64,000 nucleotides of DNA, taken from positions 1 through 64,000 of the forward strand of contig JAVBNW010000068.1 in NCBI GenBank assembly GCA_031551255.1, given 5' to 3'. The notes beneath the pieces were generated by a model that searched no databases, had not been told where the DNA came from, and worked only from the letters and a program-made list of their open reading frames with translations. A program made the translations under genes and the position numbers. Source of the DNA: JAVBNW01 sp031551255 (GTDB lineage Bacteria > Bacillota > Clostridia > Christensenellales > UBA1750). Of this stretch, positions 15,953 through 25,339 are shown piece after piece. Numbering within the stretch: the stretch's first letter is position 1; every line of letters starts with the position of its first letter.

Positions 15953-17368
15953 ATGCGCTTTCTCGACGAGGATTTTTTGTTGGAGGGCTTAACCGCCCGC
16001 GCGCTGTATCACGAGGTAGCCGAGGATTTGCCGATCATCGACTATCACTGCCACCTAAGCCCGCGCGAGATCTTCGAAAACAAGCCCTACCCAAGCATCG
16101 GGCAAATGATGCTGGGCGGGGATCACTACAAATGGCGGGCCATGCGGGCATGGGGCGCTTCCGAATCCTCCATCTGCGGCGCGGATGACGACTTTGACAA
16201 ATTTTTCGCGTTCTCCTCCACGCTTTCTTGCGCGCAGGGCAACCCGCTGATGCACTGGACACATTTAGAGCTCAAGCGGGTATTCGGCATCGAGGAAACC
16301 CTCTCCCCCGCCACCGCGCGGGATATCTTCGATCGCGCCGGCGAGCAACTCGATAGGGACGACCTGCGCCCCCGCGGGCTGATCGAAAAGTTCGACACGC
16401 GCATCGTGTGCACGACCGACGACCCTGCAGATAGCCTCGCCTACCACGAGGCGCTCGCGAAGGAGAGCCTGCCGTTCCGGGTGTTCCCGGCGTTCCGGCC
16501 CGATAAGGCGATGAAGATCCGCGATGCGGGCTTTCCTACCTATGTGCGGGCGCTGGGCAAGGCGGCGGGCGTGGCGATACATAGTCTGAGCGGCCTTATG
16601 GATGCACTCGAAATGCGCCTGATCGCATTTCACGAATTGGGCGCGCGCGTTTCCGACCACGGCCTGGACGACTTTGATTTCATCCGGACCGACGCCTCCA
16701 CCGCAAGCCGCATCTACCGCGAGGCGATGGCGGGGCGCTCGGTCAGCGCCTACGACTTTTTGCGGTTCCGCAGTTTCCTGCTCACGTGGCTCGGCGCGCG
16801 CTATGCCGAGCGCGGCTGGGTGCAACAATACCACCTAAGCGCGCTGCGCAACAACAACACGCGGATGTTCCATGCATTGGGGCCGGACACGGGCTTTGAC
16901 TCCATGGACGACGTCTCGGTCGCAAAGCCGCTATCCCGCCTGCTCGATGCGATGGATACGAGGGGAGAATTACCCAAGACGATCCTGTATTCCCTCAACC
17001 CCAACGACAACCACACCCTGGCGGCGATGATCGGCAACTTCCAGGGGACGGAGCGCGGCAAATTGCAATGGGGCTCGGCCTGGTGGTTTAACGATCAGCG
17101 CGACGGCATGGAGGCGCAGCTGCGCACGCTGGGCAACCTGGGGTTGCTGGGGTGCTTTGTGGGCATGCTCACCGATTCGCGCTCGTTCGTATCCTACACG
17201 CGGCACGAGTACTTCCGCAGGATCTTCTGCAATCTGATCGGCAAGTGGGTAGACGCGGGCGAGCTGCCCGGCGATCCGGAGCCGCTGCTCACGCTGGTGG
17301 AGGACGTATGCTTCCACAACGCGATACGCTACTTTAGTATGGCCGCGCCCGAGGCGGACGCGCCATGA
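15953..17368 (+). CDS. uxaC: Glucuronate/galacturonate isomerase
   Basis: UxaC isomerises D-glucuronate to fructuronate and D-galacturonate to tagaturonate, the first step of hexuronate use. The 471-residue protein has the usual length and the N-terminal IIDYHCHLSPREIF metal-binding motif of the amidohydrolase-like fold (HxH near residue 28). RGWVQQYHLSALRNNNTRM and the C-terminal VGMLTDSRSFVSYTRHEYFRR are typical of the family. AAAGGGGGAT precedes the ATG. The stop overlaps the next start by 4 bp. Confidence 0.96.
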   Translation: MRFLDEDFLLEGLTARALYHEVAEDLPIIDYHCHLSPREIFENKPYPSIGQMMLGGDHYKWRAMRAWGASESSICGADDDFDKFFAFSSTLSCAQGNPLMHWTHLELKRVFGIEETLSPATARDIFDRAGEQLDRDDLRPRGLIEKFDTRIVCTTDDPADSLAYHEALAKESLPFRVFPAFRPDKAMKIRDAGFPTYVRALGKAAGVAIHSLSGLMDALEMRLIAFHELGARVSDHGLDDFDFIRTDASTASRIYREAMAGRSVSAYDFLRFRSFLLTWLGARYAERGWVQQYHLSALRNNNTRMFHALGPDTGFDSMDDVSVAKPLSRLLDAMDTRGELPKTILYSLNPNDNHTLAAMIGNFQGTERGKLQWGSAWWFNDQRDGMEAQLRTLGNLGLLGCFVGMLTDSRSFVSYTRHEYFRRIFCNLIGKWVDAGELPGDPEPLLTLVEDVCFHNAIRYFSMAAPEADAP

Positions 17369-18501
17369 GCACGGCGCGCCTCATCACCAAAGAACAGGCG
17401 CGGCGCGCGTTGCTTTCGCACCAGGGGCTGTGGCCGCCCCGCTCCATGCGCGGCTGGCCGGACGCAAGCGCATTTTTTGCGCGCGTAGGCTCCATGCAGT
17501 TCGATCCGGTGGATGTCGCCGGCATCAGCCCGGAGATATCGCTGTGCGCGCGGGTGCGCGGCTTTCAGCGCAGGCACCTTGGCGATTGGCTGTACAAGCA
17601 GCGCTTTTTGTGCGACGTGTGGGACAAAAACGCGTGCGTCGCCCGCGTGGAGGACAACCCGTACTTGCTGGCGCACAGCATGGGCGTCGATTGGGGCTGG
17701 CGCGTGCGCAACAGGGATCAGGACGGCGTAGGCGCCGTGCCTGCCGTGCGCGAAAAATTGCGTACGGAAGGGCCATTGAGCACGGCCGCCTTCCAAAAAG
17801 ATCCCGCGATGCGCGAAGCCCTTGCGCACATGGTGAAAACAGGCGAAGTGGGGATCCATCACCGCGAGGGCAGGCGACGTTTTTTCGACCTGACCTTAAA
17901 GCTTATGCCCGAAGAAGCCTGCAGGCCCGTGGCGTGGACGCAATCGGAGCAGGCGGATTGGCTCGCGCTTCGCCGCATCGGCGCGGTAGGGTTTTTGTGG
18001 AACAAGCGCTCGGACGCGCTGCTGGGCATGAACCTCTCTCCCGAGGAAAAGCGGGAGGCATTTGAACGACTCGCGGCGGACGGCCGAATCGTTCCTATGC
18101 AAGTGGAAGGCATCGGCGAGACGCTGTACATGCGCGCGGGCGATGCGGACATGCTGGAAGCTCCGGAAAAACCGGCCAAAGCGGCTCTGCTCGGCCCGCT
18201 TGACAACCTTTTGTGGGATAGAATCCTCATTGAAAAGCTATTCGGCTTCACCTACCGCTGGGAGATCTACATACCTGATGAAAAGCGGCAGTACGGCTCC
18301 TACACTATCCCGATGCTGTACGGCGACCGCTTCATCGGCAGAACACAACTTTCCAATACAAACGGAGAACTGGCGGTGCGCAGGTGGTGGGCGGAAGAAG
18401 GCGTAAAACCCACCAAGGCTATGCAGTGCGAGGCGCACGCCGCGCTCGCGGCGCACGCCGGCATGCTCGGATCGAACTATCAACCGATTGATTTGTGGTA
18501 A
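17365..18501 (+). CDS. AlkX/YcaQ-like winged-helix DNA glycosylase
   Basis: The 378-residue protein belongs to the HTH_42/YcaQ family, whose characterised members are DNA glycosylases that open interstrand crosslinks. The string GSMQFDPVDV gives the Q-x-D catalytic motif (Gln45, Asp47) reported for the AlkX/YcaQ branch; the AlkZ branch has Q-x-Q. C-terminal features GPLDNLLWDR and FGFTYRWEIYIPDEKRQYG are family landmarks. It overlaps uxaC by 4 bp, so it is expressed with hexuronate genes, an unusual setting for DNA repair. Activity is inferred from the motif. Confidence 0.85.
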   Translation: MSTARLITKEQARRALLSHQGLWPPRSMRGWPDASAFFARVGSMQFDPVDVAGISPEISLCARVRGFQRRHLGDWLYKQRFLCDVWDKNACVARVEDNPYLLAHSMGVDWGWRVRNRDQDGVGAVPAVREKLRTEGPLSTAAFQKDPAMREALAHMVKTGEVGIHHREGRRRFFDLTLKLMPEEACRPVAWTQSEQADWLALRRIGAVGFLWNKRSDALLGMNLSPEEKREAFERLAADGRIVPMQVEGIGETLYMRAGDADMLEAPEKPAKAALLGPLDNLLWDRILIEKLFGFTYRWEIYIPDEKRQYGSYTIPMLYGDRFIGRTQLSNTNGELAVRRWWAEEGVKPTKAMQCEAHAALAAHAGMLGSNYQPIDLW

Positions 18502-18659
18502 AAGTATAGCATTGCCTAGCCTAGCAGAAACCGAACCCACGCGGTATTCCGGGGCAGGGAACACGGCGTGGCATCGTTGCCGCCACCGGGAGTGGCTGCG
18601 CCCCCGCCCGGAAAACTCGTTGGCCCCAAAACGCCTTGCGAGGATGCGATTCGAAGGCG

Positions 18660-18692
18660 AATGCCCAAGAGCGGAGTGCGCTCTTGGGCATT
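18660..18692. terminator. Bidirectional intrinsic terminator
   Basis: A perfect 14-bp stem, AATGCCCAAGAGCG (18660-18673) with CGCTCTTGGGCATT (18679-18692), and a 5-nt loop. It lies between the convergent glycosylase gene (+) and flavin-fold gene (-). The T-run is short on both strands. Confidence 0.7.
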
Positions 18693-18718
18693 TCTCGCAT
18701 GATGCAGACGACTCCTCT

Positions 18719-19171
18719 CTACCGCGCCGTTTGATTCACAAAATCGACTTCATACCGGCCCGCGCCGAACTGTTTCTCGTGGTCGATGATGATGCCGTTC
18801 GTGAGGCGGATGCGCAGCAGGCACGTGTTTTGGTCTTCCTCGTTGGTGTGGCCGTTATCGTACCATTTGGCAAACGCGGCGCGCAGTTTCTTCATCATTT
18901 CCGCATTTTTCTCATCGCGCACCCAGCCCAAGTTCTCGCCGATGCCGTGCCCGGTAAACCAAAACGTACATACGGCAACCTTGGGATTAGCCTCAATATG
19001 CCTCATTTTGGTGGATAGCGCGTAGGTCACGGTATAGACCGCGCCGTCCTCATAATAACCATCCACAAAGCGGACCTCATGACTTTCGCCGTTTACGGTT
19101 GAGATCGGCCAAAGTTCGTCTTTTCCGTATCGTTCTGCCATAATTTTGATTGCGTCGTCGTACATGCTCAT
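18719..19171 (-). CDS. Pyridoxamine 5'-phosphate oxidase family protein
   Basis: This 150-residue protein has the split-barrel FMN-binding fold of the pyridoxamine phosphate oxidase superfamily. Typical segments are LWPISTVNG, RFVDGYYEDGAVYTVTYALSTKMRHIEANPKVAVC and the WFTGHGIGENLGWV that follows. Such small members bind FMN or F420 and act as general reductases or heme-utilisation proteins. The substrate is unknown. It is followed upstream by the AraC regulator gene only 16 bp away, which may control it. Confidence 0.85.
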   Translation of the reverse strand: MSMYDDAIKIMAERYGKDELWPISTVNGESHEVRFVDGYYEDGAVYTVTYALSTKMRHIEANPKVAVCTFWFTGHGIGENLGWVRDEKNAEMMKKLRAAFAKWYDNGHTNEEDQNTCLLRIRLTNGIIIDHEKQFGAGRYEVDFVNQTAR

Positions 19172-19186
19172 GGTTACCCCTCCGAT

Positions 19187-20104
19187 TCAATTGCTATTTT
19201 CTCGTTGCCTAAAAGGAATCCACAGTTCCATGTAGGGGGTTTCGGGCTGGTCTTGGTAATACATCTCCGGAAAAAAGCCGTCCGCAATTAATCCGTGATT
19301 CTTGAGCCAACGCCTTGTATACTTCATCGCCTTGCCCAACGCTGAACTCGTCAACTGCTCAATAGTCTCCGCCTCAAATCCGCAAACGACGTATTCCCTT
19401 GCGGGAAGTTGCCAACTTGCAAAACGGGTGCTTTCCTCGCCGTGCTCCACCTCCGCCCCGGCAAAATACGTGGTATAGCCTTTGGGCGCGTCGCCGCGAT
19501 AGCACACGCCAATACGGCGACCGCCTGGCAGGCATGGAATGTCTTGACGAACGCTGAAAAACCTGTTCCAAATCTCGTTGGGCATGGCAATGCCGGGCCT
19601 TTCGCCGAGCATCTTGCCCTTCTCGAAAGTGATATGCCCCGCTACGCCGAGGAAATCGACTGGGGCCGCAAGCGCCTTTCGGTTCATCTCCAGCACCAAT
19701 CCATCGCTGATCAGCGGCACGCCCTCGTCGACCATAACGTAGCTTAATAGTAGATCGGGCTTGTCAAAATTGTTGAGGCCGACGGGGTTTAACCGGTACT
19801 GCGCCGGGGTGATGCCGTAAGCATCCTTAAAGGCCCGTGTAAAGCTCTCATGACTGCCAAAGCCGTATTCCACCGCGACATCGATGATGCGGTTGTGCGT
19901 ATTGCGCAACGACGCGCAGGCTCTGGCGAGGCGGCGCAGTTTGATATATTCCCGCACCGGCCTTTTGACCAAACGCGCAAACAACCGCTGATAGTAAAAC
20001 AGCGACAGCGCGGCGATTTGCGCCAGTTCCTCGATTTGAATCTCCTCGCCGATATGGCTTTCCATATGGTTCAGGGTCTTCTGTATGGCTTCCCACGCGT
20101 GCAT
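19187..20104 (-). CDS. AraC family transcriptional regulator with GyrI-like effector domain
   Basis: The 305-residue protein has an N-terminal AraC DNA-binding domain with two helix-turn-helix motifs (residues about 5-105, including LAQIAALSLFYYQRLFARLV and VAVEYGFGSHESFTRAFKDA). A C-terminal GyrI-like/effector-binding domain follows. This is the Rob/SoxS-like architecture that senses small molecules. The ATG at 20104 has AAAGGGG 8 bp upstream and is preferred over the GTG at 20113. It probably regulates the adjacent flavin-fold gene; no operator was identified. Confidence 0.9.
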   Translation of the reverse strand: MHAWEAIQKTLNHMESHIGEEIQIEELAQIAALSLFYYQRLFARLVKRPVREYIKLRRLARACASLRNTHNRIIDVAVEYGFGSHESFTRAFKDAYGITPAQYRLNPVGLNNFDKPDLLLSYVMVDEGVPLISDGLVLEMNRKALAAPVDFLGVAGHITFEKGKMLGERPGIAMPNEIWNRFFSVRQDIPCLPGGRRIGVCYRGDAPKGYTTYFAGAEVEHGEESTRFASWQLPAREYVVCGFEAETIEQLTSSALGKAMKYTRRWLKNHGLIADGFFPEMYYQDQPETPYMELWIPFRQRENSN

Positions 20105-20252
20105 CGAACGCACCCCTTTGTAGGCAGGATACTAAAAACGACGTGCAAATGCTTGATCGCGTCTGCTCTTTTTTGCAAATACACGGCATATGGCGCCTTC
20201 CAAAGTTTCAGGAGACGTTTCGCATGCGATGTTCCCCATACTGAAATCGGAA

Positions 20253-21164
20253 CTATCGTGACCGGACCTTAAATCTATCGCATTGTTCGCGCCACCGATA
20301 CAGCCAGGTAAGCTGATCGTCCAATTCCTCGTCGCTCAAGCAGTCGGCGCCGAAGATCTCCATAACGGTTGCCTGGGTGGCAAAGTGCTGCACCGCGATC
20401 AGATCGCAAAAGGCGTCGATCTCAATTTGGCTAAGCGCGTTGTATTTCAGGTACTCGGGCACGAACCTGGAAAGCACTTGACGGGATCTTTCGAAGTTGC
20501 GCCCGTCAAATTTAAAGTATTCCGTCATGTCGCAGATCAACGCCGGATCATACATCGGAAAACCTTCGCACGACGTATCAAAATCAAGCACGAATAACCT
20601 GCCGTCAGGCGCTTTGTGGATGTTTCCGCTGTACATATCGCCATGGCAGAACCCGCGCGGCAAATGCTTGATCTTTTCCCACAGCGCCTCCCCGTAGGCA
20701 AAAAACTCACCCGCCCTGGGATACTGCCGCTTCCTCAAAATATCGATATACCTGCCGATGAAAAACTGCTTGTCCCGCTTGACGAGCTCGCCGGTATATC
20801 CCTTCATGGCACGATGAAGCCCGCCCACCAACGCGCCGATCGCCTCCGCGTCCTGCTTAGGATTCACCTCGCCGCCCTCAATAAATTCATACAGCACCAA
20901 CACGCCGTCGTCTACCTGCGTGTACGGCGCATTTTGCCGGTTGAAGATGATCGGCGGCACGGGGAAGTTGCTCTTTTGCAAAAACACCTGCATATCCACG
21001 GCTCGAAGCGCCGTATCCAGGAACGCACTCTTCAATGCGCGCAAAAAGTACTTTTCATGTTGTGAAAACACCGCATAGGCAGCGCTGCCCATGTCGCGCA
21101 GCAGTTCGAGACGGTCGGCGCGTATGGGATAGTTCGTGTTGAGAATCTCAAGGATGCCTTCCAT
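20253..21164 (-). CDS. CotS-like / aminoglycoside phosphotransferase-fold kinase
   Basis: This 303-residue protein has the protein-kinase-like APH fold. FCHGDMYSGNIH gives the catalytic His-Gly-Asp (174-176) and metal-binding Asn181, and VLDFDTSCEG gives the DFD (194-196). CotS and related spore-coat proteins share this fold and general pattern, and the host is probably spore-forming, but an amino-sugar or choline kinase cannot be excluded. The ATG at 21164 follows GCGAGGG; a TTG two codons upstream is less likely. Confidence 0.8.
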   Translation of the reverse strand: MEGILEILNTNYPIRADRLELLRDMGSAAYAVFSQHEKYFLRALKSAFLDTALRAVDMQVFLQKSNFPVPPIIFNRQNAPYTQVDDGVLVLYEFIEGGEVNPKQDAEAIGALVGGLHRAMKGYTGELVKRDKQFFIGRYIDILRKRQYPRAGEFFAYGEALWEKIKHLPRGFCHGDMYSGNIHKAPDGRLFVLDFDTSCEGFPMYDPALICDMTEYFKFDGRNFERSRQVLSRFVPEYLKYNALSQIEIDAFCDLIAVQHFATQATVMEIFGADCLSDEELDDQLTWLYRWREQCDRFKVRSR

Positions 21165-21357
21165 AGTCAACCCTCGCAGAACATATTCTCCGCGCCGTCA
21201 TTATACGTGCCGCCGGAAAAGAAAGCAATGAATCTTGCCATGTGCGTTTGCCCGCGTAGGTTTTGCCCTTACCACCACATCGGTTTCACTTTGCCAAAAA
21301 AGGCGCGCCCCGGGAACCTTTGCCTCCCAGGGCACTGTACGCGGCGCAGCCATGCCC

Positions 21358-21804
21358 CTATTCCGGCATTTCCTCTTCTTTCTCGAGCGCCTCCTCGAGC
21401 GCTTCAACGCGCAGCTTAAGCGCATCCACCGCAAGCTCCATGGCGATAAGCCTCTCTTCGGTGTCCGCAGAAAATTCGCGGAGTACCGAAGGCGCGGTTC
21501 TACGCTCCATCACAACCACCGCCTCAGGCTGCGCGGCTTCTTCGGTGGCCGGGGCCGATTCCGCCGCATCCTGCGAAACCTTTGCGGGAGGCCCGAAGGC
21601 GTCGAGGGATTGGCCGGGCAGCTCGCGCATCGAAACGGCGTCTGCCTGGCGTTGTTCGGGTATGTACGGCAGGTGAACTCTCGCAAGCTGCAGGCTGCTC
21701 CTTTGGAACGTGCGCGAAGGCGCCGCCTGTGGGATGACGCCGGGCTTTACAACCGTGGCGGGCCGAGGCGCATCCAAGTTCAATCCTTGCACGTTGATCT
21801 GCAT
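21358..21804 (-). CDS. Small protein with C-terminal coiled coil
   Basis: The 148-residue product has a proline-, alanine- and glutamine-rich N-terminal two thirds, including RTFQRSSLQLARVHLPYIPE. It ends in an acidic amphipathic helix (ADTEERLIAMELAVDALKLR onward) that should form a coiled coil. I do not recognise a family. The ATG at 21804 has GGGAGG 7 bp upstream. It lies 103 bp downstream of the GLUG-repeat protein gene on the same strand, so a structural partnership is possible. Confidence 0.65.
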   Translation of the reverse strand: MQINVQGLNLDAPRPATVVKPGVIPQAAPSRTFQRSSLQLARVHLPYIPEQRQADAVSMRELPGQSLDAFGPPAKVSQDAAESAPATEEAAQPEAVVVMERRTAPSVLREFSADTEERLIAMELAVDALKLRVEALEEALEKEEEMPE

Positions 21805-21907
21805 GAAAAAACCTCCCTCTATCGACAGTTGCCATATTCTATGCCGTATAGAAAAGAGTTGCCATTGCGCATCCTCATCTCCCGTAATAGGCGCCAATTT
21901 TCCCCCG

Positions 21908-24900
21908 CTATTCTTCCCGGGGATCGATGAGCAGCGGGCGGCCGAGCGTGGGGATGGTGGAAAAATCCCATATCACGCCTGACCATCCGGCGGCCTGCAT
22001 GGCCGCGGCGAGGTTGCCCTGCGTCACCGTTGCGCCATCCTTTAAATTTGCTCCCGGCGTAGGCGTGACCGGTACGCCGCCGCGCGTAAGCGAAAGAGTG
22101 TTCACGGCGCTGTTATTGCTCAGCGCAAGCGCAAACGCGCTGGCTGCCACGCGCCCCACCACGCTGGAGCCGCCGGCGGCAACAAGCGGGTTGAGCGCAA
22201 AGCACGCGCTCACCGGATTGGGCACGCCGCCGGAACCCGCCGCCACCACGCCCCCGGCCGCCAGCGCGGCGATCATAGTGCCCGAGGCATAGCACCTGAT
22301 GAGCGAGCTTCCCTGCGAAATAGCCTGCGCCATCCCCGCTGTGTTTCCCGCGCTTTGACAGTTACCAGAGGCATAGCAATTAAGAGCGCTGGATGCGGAA
22401 GTAAAGTTGCTGACAAAGGCGCCCGCGCTGCTGCCCGTTGCCGTTACCGAGCCGGTGGCAAAGCAGCGCTCGAAAGCCGTGTCGAAAGCCGCCCCGATGA
22501 AACCCGCTACGGAAGTTCCAGAGCCGTTTACGTTGCCCCTGGCGTAGCAGGCGGTACACTGAGACGACGTCGCATCGCCGATCAAACCGCCGACGTTGGA
22601 GCGTCCGCTTGCGCTGCCCGTTGCGTAACAACTTTGGCACAGCGCGCTCAAGGCAGATCCGATCAAACCTCCGATCGAAGTGCCGCCCGAGGCTGTGGAG
22701 CCCACAGCGGAACCGGTGGCGAAGCATGAGGTAAAGGCTATGGCGTTTGCCGCAGTGCTCAAACTGCCCACCAGCCCGCCTACGAACGATACGGCGCTCA
22801 CCCGGCCCGTTGCGGAGCAGTTCGTTATGGCATGTGAAAAGGCCGCTGAAGCGACCGTCAAGTCGCCGATCAAGCCCCCGGCACGGCTGCTGAAGGGCAC
22901 CAGTACATCGACCGCGGCGCTGCTATTCATTATGCTTCCCTCGTGCAGCCCGCCCACCAGGCCGCCGAACGGCCGGGCCAGCGACGTTGCGGCGCTCGTA
23001 TCGGAAATCGAGCCCGACGGCACGGCGCACTGGGCGATCGTAGCATGTTCCGCGTTGCCGATCAGCCCCCCCACATACTGAAAGCCGCTGATATCGCCGC
23101 TTGCGACGCAGCCCGATATGTCGCACAGGGACGGATCCCGATCCGGATTCCCGCCGACGAGGCCGATCAGCCCGCCCACAAAGGCGCCGCCGCTTACCGC
23201 TACGGTGGCGATGCAGCGCTGTACAGATTCGGCGCTTTCATCCAGCGCCACCAAAGCGCCCAATAAGCCGCCACATGCGCCGGAGGATATAAAGCTTTGG
23301 CCGGTTACCGCAATATCGCTCAGCTGCGTCGCGCCCGCGGAGGTAAAGAGGCGGCCGGCGAGCCCCCCTACAGCCGCGTCGCCGCCCTGTGCGGCGAGCG
23401 TCAACGCGGTTAACGTCATGTCGTGAATGTTAAGCGGCCCTTGCAGCGTGCCGACGGCGCCGCCTACGTCCAGCAGTTCGCTGCCCAGGGCCTGCGCGCT
23501 TATCGCGCAGTTGTCGATGCCCATCGGCGAAAAGCTGCCCGTCAATGCGCCCGCCAACGCTCCCACATGCCCATTGTGTCCCTCGGATATCTGCGCGCTT
23601 ACCTTTGCGCCCGCCAAATCAAAGCCTGCAATCGCAGCCCGCCGCACGGCGCCGAATAAACCCGCATACGCCACCACGCCAGTATTTTCCGGGGTTTGCG
23701 CAATGGGCATGTTGGCGATTATGCGCCGTGGTCCGTCGGTATCCATCGCCCCTGTGAAGATATGCTCGGGGCCGCCGGCCAGCGAAGCGTTCAGGTTGCC
23801 GATCGGCCGCCACCCCGCGCCGCCATATGCCGCCGCATAACCGGCAAGGTCAAAAGATGTAAGCAGATGGTAGGCATCCTTCAGTGTGCCGGGCAAGCCG
23901 TAGAGCGCATCGGTATCGTCAAGCAGAACCGCCATGCCTTCGATGTTGTCGAGCATGCGTGCGGTCTCCGCCACGCCGGCGCGATTGATAGGGTGACCAG
24001 GCAGTAAATCCGGCCACCTTGTCATCTCTACCACCGCGATCTGCCGAAGGCCGAAGGGGCTGCCCTCCGTGCCCGCGCCGCCTTCAAAAGGCATGCCCAG
24101 CGCACTGCCCGGCGAAACTGCCACGGAACCTACTTGCCCAGCCAATTGCGCCACCGCGTACAGCACATAGCGGTAGCCATCCACTACGCCGGTCTCATCT
24201 GGATAGGGGGCGGGAACCTCGCGGCCGGGCAGCGCGCGCGAAATGATCTGCTCTTGCCCAAAGCTCAGCGCGAACCGGCCCCGCGCCGCAGTGCCGTCGG
24301 CAAGCGCTTGCTGATCGTTATAATCGATGATGGTTTGCGCATCGGGGGCAGGCTCGCCGGGGGCGAGCAGAAGATAGTATACGACGCCCTGCCCGGCAAG
24401 AGTTTCAGATGCTCCATAGCGGAATACGGCATCCACAGTTCTAAATGCCTCCCCCATCGCCAAGGAATCAATGCCAAGAAAAAAATCCAGCGGCGGCAGC
24501 ACAATGGCGATCCGCTCCGCGGCGGGCGGGCAAGGCGGGAGGGTTGCTACGGCATTGATCGTCACCTCTTCATTTTGCAAAGAAGGGGCAACCGGCACGC
24601 TCCAGCGCCCCTGCGCATCTGCCTGCGTCGTAGCCGTGCGCACCATATCCCCCACCGTTATCACGACGCGCACGACTGCAAACGGCGTGGCTTCTCCGGT
24701 GATTTCCGCCAAGGGCACCGTAAGATTCGGGGCATCGATGGACACGCTGTTGCGCGCGCGCACGCGAATCGTTTCGATGCTCGTACACTTGGCATCGCAG
24801 CTTCTTTGCGTCAGCGCCAGGGCATAGCTGCCCGGCGCAAGCGGCGCAAGCTGCGCCGACCAGCGGCCCCGCTCGTCGGCGCATACCGCAAGCGCCTGTC

Positions 24901-25054
24901 CCGCCACGCTGATCGCAATGGCGGCGCATGGCAGGGCCGTGCCCCGGATGAACAGGTCGTCCTGGCAATAATCCGGCCCCGTATCCACGCGCACGCCACA
25001 ATGGGCCATGCACGCCCTCTGCGCGGTTAAGGTAAAGCCGGTAAATAGGCGCAT
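21908..25054 (-). CDS. Large GLUG-repeat protein with N-terminal Ig-like domains
   Basis: The 1048-residue protein starts with about 190 residues holding two Ig-like repeats of the GRWSAQLAPLAPGSYALAL type (DERGRWSA and DAQGRWSVPVA). A middle region of about 220 residues follows. From about residue 450 to 1000 there is a long series of GLUG-type beta-helix repeats, recognisable as VGGLIG followed by SCYATGSA-like turns. GLUG repeats occur in adhesins and surface proteins. No signal peptide or LPxTG anchor is visible; the N-terminus instead has several cysteines. The ATG at 25054 is favoured by GGGGGAG 6 bp upstream. It may be a spore-surface or intracellularly assembled protein. Confidence 0.75.
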   Translation of the reverse strand: MRLFTGFTLTAQRACMAHCGVRVDTGPDYCQDDLFIRGTALPCAAIAISVAGQALAVCADERGRWSAQLAPLAPGSYALALTQRSCDAKCTSIETIRVRARNSVSIDAPNLTVPLAEITGEATPFAVVRVVITVGDMVRTATTQADAQGRWSVPVAPSLQNEEVTINAVATLPPCPPAAERIAIVLPPLDFFLGIDSLAMGEAFRTVDAVFRYGASETLAGQGVVYYLLLAPGEPAPDAQTIIDYNDQQALADGTAARGRFALSFGQEQIISRALPGREVPAPYPDETGVVDGYRYVLYAVAQLAGQVGSVAVSPGSALGMPFEGGAGTEGSPFGLRQIAVVEMTRWPDLLPGHPINRAGVAETARMLDNIEGMAVLLDDTDALYGLPGTLKDAYHLLTSFDLAGYAAAYGGAGWRPIGNLNASLAGGPEHIFTGAMDTDGPRRIIANMPIAQTPENTGVVAYAGLFGAVRRAAIAGFDLAGAKVSAQISEGHNGHVGALAGALTGSFSPMGIDNCAISAQALGSELLDVGGAVGTLQGPLNIHDMTLTALTLAAQGGDAAVGGLAGRLFTSAGATQLSDIAVTGQSFISSGACGGLLGALVALDESAESVQRCIATVAVSGGAFVGGLIGLVGGNPDRDPSLCDISGCVASGDISGFQYVGGLIGNAEHATIAQCAVPSGSISDTSAATSLARPFGGLVGGLHEGSIMNSSAAVDVLVPFSSRAGGLIGDLTVASAAFSHAITNCSATGRVSAVSFVGGLVGSLSTAANAIAFTSCFATGSAVGSTASGGTSIGGLIGSALSALCQSCYATGSASGRSNVGGLIGDATSSQCTACYARGNVNGSGTSVAGFIGAAFDTAFERCFATGSVTATGSSAGAFVSNFTSASSALNCYASGNCQSAGNTAGMAQAISQGSSLIRCYASGTMIAALAAGGVVAAGSGGVPNPVSACFALNPLVAAGGSSVVGRVAASAFALALSNNSAVNTLSLTRGGVPVTPTPGANLKDGATVTQGNLAAAMQAAGWSGVIWDFSTIPTLGRPLLIDPREE

Positions 25055-25249
25055 GCGCATCTCCCCCTCGGTACTGCCATTTTATGCTGTCGGGGGAAGA
25101 AGGTTCTTACTCGTCGTCGCGGACTGCGTAGGGCTCGTCGTATGCTTGCCGTCTCTCGCGACTATTCCGACACGCGGCAGAATATCGCAGGAAAGTGAAG
25201 ATAACAACGAAAATTCACGGAAAGATCACCGCTTCAAAAGCAGCAAAAG

Positions 25250-25275
25250 CCCACAATACCACTTGGTAGTGCGGG
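25250..25275 (-). terminator. Intrinsic terminator after the first methyltransferase gene
   Basis: On the minus strand CCCGCACTACC pairs with GGTATTGTGGG (one mismatch, one G-U), followed by CTTTTGCTGCTTTTG. It lies 65 bp past the methyltransferase stop. Confidence 0.55.
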
Positions 25276-25307
25276 TTGTCTTAGGATTATTAGCGGTTAT
25301 ATATATT

Positions 25308-25327
25308 GGGAAGCGAAGAAAATGCTT
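25308..25327. repeat. 20-bp repeat bordering methyltransferase gene 1
   Basis: This sequence matches 26081-26100 at 19 of 20 positions (GGGAAGC, then G or A, then AAGAAAATGCTT). Each copy lies at the 3' side of one of the two neighbouring methyltransferase genes. Confidence 0.6.
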
Positions 25328-25339
25328 GTAATAGATGTT

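Larger units (their letters stand above)
25055..25339. other. Intergenic transition to an AT-richer island
   Basis: No gene is supported in this 285-bp stretch; the frames at 25008-25331 lack ribosome binding sites. It holds the terminator at 25250-25275 and the first copy of a 20-bp repeat (25308-25327). Base composition shifts from GC-rich to AT-rich here. Confidence 0.5.
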
